A program made the position numbers and the translations under genes. DNA of 64,000 bases from Nonomuraea coxensis DSM 45129 (GTDB taxonomy: Bacteria; Actinomycetota; Actinomycetes; Streptosporangiales; Streptosporangiaceae): assembly GCF_019397265.1 (NCBI RefSeq), contig NZ_CP068985.1, positions 3,080,501 to 3,144,500 on the forward strand. Reading direction: 5' to 3'. Under the pieces are notes generated by a model, which ran no database searches, had not been told where the DNA came from, and was given only the letters and a program-made list of their open reading frames with translations. Positions 57,812 through 64,000 of the stretch are shown here, one piece after another; the stretch's first letter is position 1; every line of letters starts with the position of its first letter.

Positions 57812-59173
57812 GTGGAGCGACGATTGTGCGTGCTCGCGGCCGCGGCCTTCATCGTCGCGGCCGTGCTGGGCAGCGCCTGGATCACCGGCCAGTTCACCAC
57901 GCCGGCCGTGGACCGTGCCAACGGCTACGTCAGCGAGCTCGCCGCCCTCGACCAGCCATGGACGCGCCTGTTCCGGATGAGCGACGCGCTCGCGGGGGTG
58001 ACCTGCCTGTTCGGCGTGGCGCTGGTGCCGCGCGTGCCGGGGGAGGGGCCGGGGTGGGCGGCGCTGGCCGCGTACGGGCTGCTCGTCGCGGTGGGGGCGG
58101 CGCTGCCGCTGGACTGCGCGGTGCTCAGCGATCCCGTCTGCGGCGAGACGGGGCCGTCGCCGGGCCGGCTCGCGCACCTCACGGCCGGAGCGCTGTGCAC
58201 GGCGTCGGCCCTGGCCGCCATGGCGTTGCTCGCGGCGCGGTGGCGGGCGGGCGCGGCCTGGGTGATGACCGGGCTGGCGGTCGCCGCCACGGCGCTGGTC
58301 GGCGTCGCGCTGGCCGCGGGGCGCGGCGCGGGCCTCGCCGACCGCCTGTTGCTCACGCTCGTCGCCGTCTGGCTGGTGTACGTGGCGCTGCGCCTGCTCG
58401 TCGCCGACGGACCGGTCACCGGGCACGGCCCCCCGCACGTGGTCGAGGAGGGGGAGGGGCCCGCGGTGCTCGTCACGGGAGGGCCGGGCGGCGCCTGGTT
58501 CCACTGGGACGCGGTGGCGCGCGGGCTGGCCGGCGCCCGCCGGGTCATCCGCTTCGACCGGCCGGGGCTCGGGCTGAGCCCCCGCTCGCCGGCCCCGCCC
58601 AGCCTGTACGCGGAGGCCGCCCGCCTGGCCGCGCTCGCGCCCGCGCACCCGGAACGGGTCACCGTCGTCGCCCAGGGAGTGGCGTGCTGGCACGCGGAGG
58701 CGTTCGCGCGGCTGCACCCGTTGTGCGTGGCGGCGCTCGTGCTCGTCGAGCCGGTCTGCCCGGACGGGCGGCAGCCGCCCGCGGGCGCGCACGCGCTCGG
58801 CCGGGTCCTGCCCGCGCTCGGCGGCACGTGGGGGGCGGCGGTGCTGGCCCGCCTGACCGGCCCGGCCGCGCACCGGCGGCTGGCGGGGGTGCCGGACCCG
58901 CACGACGTCTACCGCATGGGCAAGGTGCCGGCCGCGGTGGCGGGGGAGTGGCTGGCCCGCCGCGGCATGGCCGCCGACCTGCGCCGGCTCCGCGCGGACA
59001 AGCCGCTGCCCGAGGTGCCGGTGACCGTCCTCGCCACGGGCCGCGACGACGGCTGCGCCGGGCGGCTGGCGGCGGAGCTGAGCGGCCGGCTGGTCCGCGC
59101 GCCGCATGCCGGCCGCCGGCTCCAGCTCCGCGACCCCCGGATGATCGTGGACGCGGTCCTGGCGACGGGATGA
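57812..59173 (+). CDS. DUF998 membrane domain fused to a catalytically altered alpha/beta hydrolase
   Basis: Protein of 453 residues. The first 210 residues form a DUF998-like membrane domain of about six helices (VLAAAAFIVAAVLGSAWITG, LGVALAAGRGAGLADRLLLT). The remainder is an alpha/beta-hydrolase fold: VLVTGGPGGAWFHWDAVARG, RVIRFDRPGLGLSPRSP, and the elbow VVAQGVACWHAEAF, which has A-Q-G-V-A where active members have G-x-S-x-G. The late RDDGCAGRLAAEL and the missing histidine also depart from the triad, so the domain is probably not a hydrolase. GTG start without a clear ribosome site. It follows the psp operon by 25 bases. Confidence 0.75.
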   Translation: MERRLCVLAAAAFIVAAVLGSAWITGQFTTPAVDRANGYVSELAALDQPWTRLFRMSDALAGVTCLFGVALVPRVPGEGPGWAALAAYGLLVAVGAALPLDCAVLSDPVCGETGPSPGRLAHLTAGALCTASALAAMALLAARWRAGAAWVMTGLAVAATALVGVALAAGRGAGLADRLLLTLVAVWLVYVALRLLVADGPVTGHGPPHVVEEGEGPAVLVTGGPGGAWFHWDAVARGLAGARRVIRFDRPGLGLSPRSPAPPSLYAEAARLAALAPAHPERVTVVAQGVACWHAEAFARLHPLCVAALVLVEPVCPDGRQPPAGAHALGRVLPALGGTWGAAVLARLTGPAAHRRLAGVPDPHDVYRMGKVPAAVAGEWLARRGMAADLRRLRADKPLPEVPVTVLATGRDDGCAGRLAAELSGRLVRAPHAGRRLQLRDPRMIVDAVLATG

Positions 59174-59222
59174 GCGGCGCGCGATGATGAGGGGGAGCCG
59201 GAGTCCTTGGGAGGGCGCCATC

Positions 59223-59828
59223 GTGGACATCACCGTCGTCGGGGAGGGCGTGGTCCTGGCCGCGCCGGACGTCCTGCGCCTGTACGCGGGCGTGGAGGCC
59301 CGCAGGCGATCGGCCGCGGAGGCGTTCACCGCGGCCCGCTCCGCCGCCGCCCGCCTGGCCGGGGCGCTGCGCGAGGAGGGCGTCGCGGACGAGGACGTGC
59401 GCACCGTCGAGCTGTCGCTCGGCCCTGAGTACGAGTCCTACCCGACGGTGTCGGCCTACCGGGCGGCGCAGGGCGTCGAGGTCGTCGTACGCGACCTGGC
59501 GCGGGCCGACCGGGTGATCGACACGGTCGCCGGGATCGGCGAGGAGGCCCGGCTGAACGGGGTGGCGTTCGAGGTGTCGGACCCGGCCGCCGCCCTCGCC
59601 GAGGCGAGGACGCGGGCCTTCCGCGACGCGGCCGCCAAGGCCGCCCGCTACGCCGAGCTGGCGGGCCGTCCGCTCGGCCGGGTGGTGTCGGTCGCCGAGG
59701 ACGTCAGGGGCGGCCCGCAGCCGCTGGCGCTCGCCGCCGCGACCGTCGCCGAGGACCGGGCCTCGTTCGCCCCCGGCCGGCAGAGCCTCGCGGTGACGGT
59801 CAGGGTCGGCTACGACTTCGCAGGGTGA
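59223..59828 (+). CDS. SIMPL domain protein
   Basis: Protein of 201 residues with the SIMPL (DUF541) fold: ITVVGEGVVLAAPDVLRLYA opening strand, SAAARLAGALREEGVADEDV helix, an oligomerising centre and the closing VTVRVGYDF strand. Family members are secreted or periplasmic oligomers (for example YggE), but here no signal peptide is present. Start GTG 59223 follows GGGAGGG at about seven bases. Role unknown; some members protect from oxidative stress. Confidence 0.85.
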   Translation: MDITVVGEGVVLAAPDVLRLYAGVEARRRSAAEAFTAARSAAARLAGALREEGVADEDVRTVELSLGPEYESYPTVSAYRAAQGVEVVVRDLARADRVIDTVAGIGEEARLNGVAFEVSDPAAALAEARTRAFRDAAAKAARYAELAGRPLGRVVSVAEDVRGGPQPLALAAATVAEDRASFAPGRQSLAVTVRVGYDFAG

Positions 59829-59843
59829 CGGACCGGCGCGGCC

Positions 59844-60995
59844 TTACGGAAGGGCGAGCATCCGGTCCAGGGCGACCCGCGCCCAGTGGGCGGTGGCGGG
59901 GTCGACGGTGATCCGGTTGACGACCTCGCCCAGCGCCAGCGACTCCAGCGCCCACACGAGGTGGGGCAGGTCGATGCGGTTCATGGTCGAGCAGTAGCAG
60001 ACGGTCCGGTCCAGGAACGAGACGTTCTTGTCGGGGAACATCTGCGCCAGCCGCTTGACCAGGTTGAGCTCGGTGCCGACGGCCCAGCTCGACCCGGCGG
60101 GGGCGGCCTCCAGCGTCTTGATGATGTACTCGGTCGAGCCGACCTGGTCGGCCTTGAGCACGACCTCGTGCCGGCACTCGGGGTGCACCAGGACGTTCAC
60201 GCCCGGGATGCGGGCGCGGACGTCGTCCACCGACTCGGCGGTGAAGCGGCCGTGCACCGAGCAGTGGCCGCGCCACAGGATCATCCTGGCCCGTTCGAGC
60301 TGCTCGCGGGTCAGGCCGCCGTCCGGCCGGTGCGGGTTCCACACCACGCAGTCGTCGAGCGTCATGCCCATCTCCAGCACGGCGGTGTTGCGGCCGAGGT
60401 GCTGGTCGGGCAGGAACAGCACCTTCTCGCCCCGCTCGAAGGCCCAGTCGAGGGCCCGGCGGGCGTTGGAGGAGGTGCAGACGACGCCGCCGTTGCGGCC
60501 GCAGAAGGCCTTGATGTCGGCGCTGGAGTTCATGTACGTGACCGGCACCACCCGGCCGGCGAGGCCGGCGTCCTCCAGCGCCTCCCAGCACTCCTCGACC
60601 TGGTCGAAGGTGGCCATGTCGGCCATCGAGCAGCCGGCCGCCAGGTCCGGCAGGACGACCTTCTGGGCGTCGCCGGTGAGGATGTCGGCCGACTCGGCCA
60701 TGAAGTGCACGCCGCAGAAGACGATGTACTCGGCCTCCGGCCGCGCCGCCGCCTGCTGGGCGAGCTTGAAGGAGTCGCCCGTCACGTCGGCGAACTGGAT
60801 GACCTCGTCGCGCTGGTAGTGGTGGCCGAGCACGAACAGCCGCTCGCCCAGCGCCTCCTTGGCCTTGCGGGCGCGCTCCACCAGTCCCGGGTCCGAGGCG
60901 GGCGGCAGCTCGCCGGGGCAGTCGACGCCCTGCTCACTGTGCGGATCGGCGCCCCGGCCGAGCACGAAGAGCGGAAGCCCAGTCTCGGTGGTCAT
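59844..60995 (-). CDS. nadA: Quinolinate synthase A
   Basis: 4Fe-4S enzyme that condenses iminoaspartate with dihydroxyacetone phosphate to quinolinate, the NAD precursor, 383 residues. Three pseudosymmetric domains are visible: GHHYQRDEVIQFADVTGDSF, VVCTSSNARRALDWAF and HPECRHEV; the cluster cysteines are in GCSMADM, PEC and the carboxy CYCSTMN. ATG with GAGGGGAG at seven bases. It stands apart from nadB and nadC, which are not in the window. A perfect palindrome 26 bases upstream matches the one at nadE. Confidence 0.95.
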   Translation of the reverse strand: MTTETGLPLFVLGRGADPHSEQGVDCPGELPPASDPGLVERARKAKEALGERLFVLGHHYQRDEVIQFADVTGDSFKLAQQAAARPEAEYIVFCGVHFMAESADILTGDAQKVVLPDLAAGCSMADMATFDQVEECWEALEDAGLAGRVVPVTYMNSSADIKAFCGRNGGVVCTSSNARRALDWAFERGEKVLFLPDQHLGRNTAVLEMGMTLDDCVVWNPHRPDGGLTREQLERARMILWRGHCSVHGRFTAESVDDVRARIPGVNVLVHPECRHEVVLKADQVGSTEYIIKTLEAAPAGSSWAVGTELNLVKRLAQMFPDKNVSFLDRTVCYCSTMNRIDLPHLVWALESLALGEVVNRITVDPATAHWARVALDRMLALP

Positions 60996-61020
60996 GGCCA
61001 CACTCCCCTCATGAGGCACT

Positions 61021-61039
61021 TATCGTCAGAAAGACGATA
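61021..61039. promoter_or_regulatory. Putative NAD-pathway operator in front of nadA
   Basis: Perfect inverted repeat TATCGTC-AGAAA-GACGATA, 19 bases, centred 35 bases before the nadA ATG. Its right half reads TATCGT on the minus strand, which could be the -10. The same element is at 993-1011 before nadE. Confidence 0.65.
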
Positions 61040-61172
61040 CTCACTATGACACACCGGGGAAGCCCGTTGTTCCCGGAGGTGAGGGACCCGGGAATGTGTG
61101 GCATGGGCCGGGTGTTGGTAGCGTCATACATAGGACGTCGAGAACAGACAGCCCAGTTAGGGAGTCAGCGAG

Positions 61173-61526
61173 ATGACGGTTGAGAGCAGCGAGACCACGA
61201 CGCAGGGCCTGCACCTGACCGACGCGGCCGCCGCGAAGGTCAAGAGCCTGCTGGAGCAGCAGGGTGAGGAAGGGCTGCAGCTTCGGGTCGCGGTGCAGCC
61301 GGGCGGTTGCTCCGGACTGCGCTACCAGCTCTTCTTCGACGATCGTTCCATGGACGGCGACGTCGTGTCGGAGTTCGGCGGCGTCAGCGTGGTCACCGAC
61401 CGGATGAGCGCTCCTTATCTCATGGGCGCCACCATCGACTTCGTCGACACGATCGAGAAGCAGGGGTTCACCATCGACAACCCCAACGCCACCGGCTCCT
61501 GCGCCTGCGGCGACTCGTTCAACTAG
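61173..61526 (+). CDS. erpA: Iron-sulfur cluster insertion protein ErpA (HesB/IscA type)
   Basis: A-type Fe-S carrier of 117 residues. The three ligand cysteines lie in VQPGGCSGLRY and in CACGDSF near the end (C-x-C). It delivers clusters to apo-proteins such as NadA and LipA. The start has AGGGAG upstream. A hairpin terminator follows. It is divergent from nadA, 177 bases away. Confidence 0.93.
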   Translation: MTVESSETTTQGLHLTDAAAAKVKSLLEQQGEEGLQLRVAVQPGGCSGLRYQLFFDDRSMDGDVVSEFGGVSVVTDRMSAPYLMGATIDFVDTIEKQGFTIDNPNATGSCACGDSFN

Positions 61527-61538
61527 CCTGCGCCGCCC

Positions 61539-61570
61539 AGGTCCCGTCCGCCTTTGTGCGGGCGGGACCT
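61539..61570 (+). terminator. Hairpin after erpA
   Basis: Thirteen-base arms with one mismatch (AGGTCCCG...CGGGACCT) around a six-base loop, 13 bases past the erpA stop. Confidence 0.6.
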
Positions 61571-61624
61571 TCGCGTATTCTCGGGGGGCTCATTGGCCTG
61601 CTGACAACGAGGAAGAAGAATCCC

Positions 61625-62611
61625 GTGCGCATCGCCGTAACCGGCTCCATCGCGACAGACCATCTGATGACATTCCCCGGCAGTTTCGGCGAGCAGCTCA
61701 TCGCCGAGCAGCTCGACCGGGTGTCGCTGTCGTTCCTGGTCGACGATCTGCAGATCCGGCGCGGCGGCTGCGCCGCGAACATCGCCTTCGGCATGGGCTG
61801 CCTCGGTCTGCGGCCCGTCCTGGTGGGAGCCGTCGGCAACGACTTCGCCGACTACCGGTCCTGGCTGGAGCGCCACGGGGTCGACTGCGACTCCGTGCAC
61901 ATCTCCGAGACCCAGCACACCGCGCGCTTCCTGTGCACCACCGACGAGCACCACAACCAGATCGCCTCGTTCTACACCGGGGCGATGGCCGAGGCGCGCC
62001 TCATCGAGCTCAAGCCGGTCGCCGACCGCGTCGGAGGGCTCGACCTCGTGCTCATCAGCCCCAACGACCCCGACGCGATGCTGCGGCACACCGACGAGTG
62101 CCGCCAGCGCGGCATCCCGTTCGCGGCCGACATCTCCCAGCAGCTCGCCCGCATGGAGGACGACCAGATCCGCCAGCTCGTCGACGGCGCGGCCTACCTG
62201 TTCTCCAACGACTACGAGAAGGGCCTGATCGAGCAGAAGACCGGCTGGTCCGACGAGGAGGTCCTGGCCAGGGTCGGCGTCCGGATCACCACGCTCGGCC
62301 CCAAGGGCGCCGTCATCGACCGCCGGGGTGAGCCCTCCATCCAGGTCGCGCCCTCGCCCGAGCGCGGCAAGGCCGACCCCACGGGCGTCGGCGACGCCTT
62401 CCGCGCCGGGTTCCTGGCCGCGCTGGCCTGGGGCCTGTCGCTGGAGCGCTGCGGCCAGGTGGGCAACCTCACCGCCACGCACGTGCTGGAGCGGGTCGGC
62501 GGCCAGGAGTACGAGCTCGGCCAGACGGCCTTCCTGGAGCGCTTCGCCGCCGCGTACGGCGCCGACGCCGCGGCCGAGGTCGGCGCGCACGTGCGCTGCC
62601 ACCACCCGTAG
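61625..62611 (+). CDS. adoK: Adenosine kinase (PfkB family, actinobacterial AdoK type)
   Basis: Phosphorylates adenosine to AMP, 328 residues. It aligns over its length with M. tuberculosis AdoK: IAVTGSIATDHLM, SLSFLVDDL, GGCAANIAFGMG, HTARFLCTTDE, FAADISQQLARM, LFSNDYEKGL and the PfkB signature DPTGVGDAFRAGF with the catalytic Asp. GTG start preceded by GAGGAAG. It is flanked by a terminator on each side and is monocistronic. Confidence 0.92.
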   Translation: MRIAVTGSIATDHLMTFPGSFGEQLIAEQLDRVSLSFLVDDLQIRRGGCAANIAFGMGCLGLRPVLVGAVGNDFADYRSWLERHGVDCDSVHISETQHTARFLCTTDEHHNQIASFYTGAMAEARLIELKPVADRVGGLDLVLISPNDPDAMLRHTDECRQRGIPFAADISQQLARMEDDQIRQLVDGAAYLFSNDYEKGLIEQKTGWSDEEVLARVGVRITTLGPKGAVIDRRGEPSIQVAPSPERGKADPTGVGDAFRAGFLAALAWGLSLERCGQVGNLTATHVLERVGGQEYELGQTAFLERFAAAYGADAAAEVGAHVRCHHP

Positions 62612-62638
62612 CCGCGCTACAGCCCCCCGGACACGAGA

Positions 62639-62666
62639 GACGCCCCCGCCCGAGGGCGGGGGCGTC
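62639..62666. terminator. Bidirectional hairpin between adoK and CBS gene
   Basis: Perfect 12-base arms GACGCCCCCGCC / GGCGGGGGCGTC with a four-base CGAG loop, between converging genes. Confidence 0.75.
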
Positions 62667-62679
62667 GTCGCGCGCCCGC

Positions 62680-63108
62680 TCAGTCGTGCCCGTACACCCG
62701 GTGCACGAACTCGGCGAGCTGGTCGTCCGGCAGGTGCTTGGCCAGGTCGGCCTCGCTGATCATGCCGACGATCCGGTCGCCGTCCATCACGGGCAGCCGC
62801 TTGATGCGGTGCTCCTCCATGCGCGTCAGCGCCTCCTGGACGCTGGTGTCCGCCGTCACCCACACCAGGCCCGTGGCCAGCTCGCCGGCCGTCACCCGGG
62901 CGGGGTCGTGGCCGGCCGCGACGCACTTCACCACGATGTCGCGGTCGGTGATGATGCCCGTCACGCGCTCGTCCGGCCCGCACACCGGCAGCGCGCCCAC
63001 GCCATGGGAGCGCATCATCTGCGCCGCCCGGTCCAGCGTCTCGTGCGCGCCGATGCACTCGGCTCCCGTGCTCATCACGTCGCGGGCGGTCTCGTGTCCG
63101 CCGGTCAT
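62680..63108 (-). CDS. CBS domain protein
   Basis: Protein of 142 residues made of two CBS domains forming one Bateman module: TARDVMSTGAECIGAHETLD, VCGPDERVTGIITDRDIVVK, then ADTSVQEALTRMEEHRIKRL and VMDGDRIVGMISEADLAKH. Such modules bind adenosine nucleotides; the neighbour is adenosine kinase, though converging. GGGGGTGA stands before the ATG. No output domain is attached, so its partner is unknown. Confidence 0.93.
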   Translation of the reverse strand: MTGGHETARDVMSTGAECIGAHETLDRAAQMMRSHGVGALPVCGPDERVTGIITDRDIVVKCVAAGHDPARVTAGELATGLVWVTADTSVQEALTRMEEHRIKRLPVMDGDRIVGMISEADLAKHLPDDQLAEFVHRVYGHD

Positions 63109-63169
63109 GGCTCACCCCCGGTCGATCGGCTTGCGTACCAGGAGCCCCTACCCAGCCAAACCGGATAAA

Positions 63170-63415
63170 TCAGTAATTTCGCCTCACGTGTATCGCCCAG
63201 CCGCCCCCCGGCAGCTCGTACGACCCCACATGGCGGTGCGACTTCAGCCGGCACCAGGCCGGCACGTCGTTGTAGGCCGCCGGATCGTCGGCCAGCACCG
63301 CCACCACCGCGTTCAGCGGCACGGCGTTGATCTGCTCGGCGAGCATGATGATCGGGATCGGGCACTTCTTGCCGAGCGCGTCGATCGTCAAAGCCGGCTG
63401 CGTAACCTCGGTCAT
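63170..63415 (-). CDS. TusA family sulfur-carrier protein
   Basis: Small protein of 81 residues with the C-P-x-P sulfur-carrying motif in ALGKKCPIPIIML and the usual two-layer fold ending in GGGWAIHVRRNY. It accepts persulfide sulfur, here most likely from the overlapping cysteine desulfurase gene (ATGA overlap), and passes it on for thiolation or cofactor synthesis. The acceptor in this organism is not evident. Confidence 0.9.
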   Translation of the reverse strand: MTEVTQPALTIDALGKKCPIPIIMLAEQINAVPLNAVVAVLADDPAAYNDVPAWCRLKSHRHVGSYELPGGGWAIHVRRNY

Positions 63416-64000
63416 GCGACTCCTGCGTCCTGGCGGATGCGGCGCACCAGCTCGGGCAGCACGCCGAGGAACCTGTCGACCTCGGCCGCCGAAGCGCCCC
63501 TGGGCAGTGACACCCGGACATTGCCATGCGTGAGCACGCCCATCGCTTCGAGGACGTGCGATGGACGAAGCGTACTAGCGGTGCACGAACTCCCGGACGA
63601 CACGGCGAAGCCCGCCCGGTCGAGCTCGGTGAGCAGGGCCTCGCCGTCGACGTAGAGACAGGAGAAGGTGACGATGTGCGGCGCCCGGTCCACCGGGTCG
63701 CCGATCACCTCCACGTCGGGGACGATCCCCGGCACCGTCTCCCTGATCCTGTCCACCAGCGCGGACAGCCGCGCCTGCTCCTCCGCCGCCTCGGCGGCCG
63801 TCGCGCGCAGCGCCGCCGCCGCGGCCACGATCGCGGGGACGTTCTCGAAGCCCGGCACCCGCCGCCGCTCCCGCTCGTCCTCCGGCAGGAACGAGCGGAA
63901 CCTGGTGCCCTTGCGCACCACCAGCACGCCCACCCCGGCCGGGCCGCCCCACTTGTGGGCGCTGGCGGTGAGCACCGACCAGCCCGCGGGGACCGGCATG
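63412..64000 (-). CDS. Cysteine desulfurase, carboxy-terminal part (runs off right edge)
   Basis: PLP enzyme that removes sulfur from cysteine as a protein-bound persulfide. The last 195 residues are visible, including the PLP lysine in TASAHKWGGPAGVG and the catalytic cysteine loop SSGSSCTAST, followed by SLPRGASAAEVDRFL. The amino-terminal half lies outside the window. Its stop overlaps the TusA start, so the pair forms a sulfur relay operon. It resembles NifS/IscS-like class II-type proteins with a short active loop. Confidence 0.93.
   Translation of the reverse strand, partial: MPVPAGWSVLTASAHKWGGPAGVGVLVVRKGTRFRSFLPEDERERRRVPGFENVPAIVAAAAALRATAAEAAEEQARLSALVDRIRETVPGIVPDVEVIGDPVDRAPHIVTFSCLYVDGEALLTELDRAGFAVSSGSSCTASTLRPSHVLEAMGVLTHGNVRVSLPRGASAAEVDRFLGVLPELVRRIRQDAGVA

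Overview
The window is chromosomal DNA from a high-G+C actinomycete. The evidence is a strong G/C bias at third codon positions, GTG and TTG starts, rare TTA codons, and actinobacterial marker genes: glnE, a GlnR-type box, DUF4191 and DUF3043 proteins, HTH-linked PspA partners PspAA/PspAB, and a Mycobacterium-like adenosine kinase. The set glnA / glnE / second glutamine synthetase / lipB / lipA / sucB / lpd / pepA / nadA / nadE recalls the conserved Streptomyces core. The lack of strict Streptomyces order and the style of the proteins suggest a Streptosporangiaceae-like genome (for example Nonomuraea). That placement is an inference.

Layout. 1-6.5 kb: the start of nadE, an unusual SARP-receiver-LuxR regulator, a divergent MFS/ArsR pair, and a terpene cyclase translationally coupled to an EF-hand protein. 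6.6-18.3 kb: glutamine synthetase-like glnA2, a secreted subtilase, a small kinase, a thioesterase-like protein, an alpha/beta hydrolase and amidotransferase facing away from each other, an HXXEE membrane protein, and glnE. 18.3-22.8 kb: accessory enzymes with TetR and LysR regulators and an exporter. 23.0-26.4 kb: a two-gene McrBC-type (type IV) restriction system of lower G+C. 26.5-38.4 kb: the adenylylatable glutamine synthetase glnA under a GlnR box, a frameshifted membrane protein, RDD and DUF4191 proteins, a TetR/TIM-barrel pair, a family 3 glycosidase, and assorted enzymes. 37.5-46.4 kb: lipoate synthesis (lipA, lipB), 2-oxoacid dehydrogenase subunits (sucB, lpdA) and pepA. 46.5-51.7 kb: a GntR operon with a CPBP protease, then cobalamin nucleotide-loop genes cobS and cobU around an ABC ATPase. 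51.8-59.8 kb: an aldo/keto reductase, a SUKH-type protein, DUF3043, the pspA-pspAA-htpX-pspAB envelope-stress operon, a DUF998/pseudo-hydrolase fusion and a SIMPL protein. 59.8-64.0 kb: nadA, erpA, adenosine kinase, a CBS protein, and a TusA/cysteine desulfurase pair.

Systems that connect across the window. Nitrogen: glnE modifies glnA on the Tyr seen in its KDLY motif, and both glutamine synthetase promoters carry nearly identical GlnR-like boxes. NAD: nadE and nadA, 60 kb apart, carry the same TATCGTC-N5-GACGATA palindrome, which points to one shared repressor. Lipoate: LipB and LipA serve the lipoyl domain of SucB, which LpdA re-oxidises. Sulfur and Fe-S: cysteine desulfurase, TusA and ErpA sit beside NadA, and both NadA and LipA are Fe-S enzymes.

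A pattern repeated across the window is a TANNNT hexamer 6-8 bases before the start codon, in about 17 genes that mostly lack a Shine-Dalgarno sequence. This is the signature of leaderless transcripts. No rRNA, tRNA, CRISPR array, insertion sequence or complete prophage was seen.
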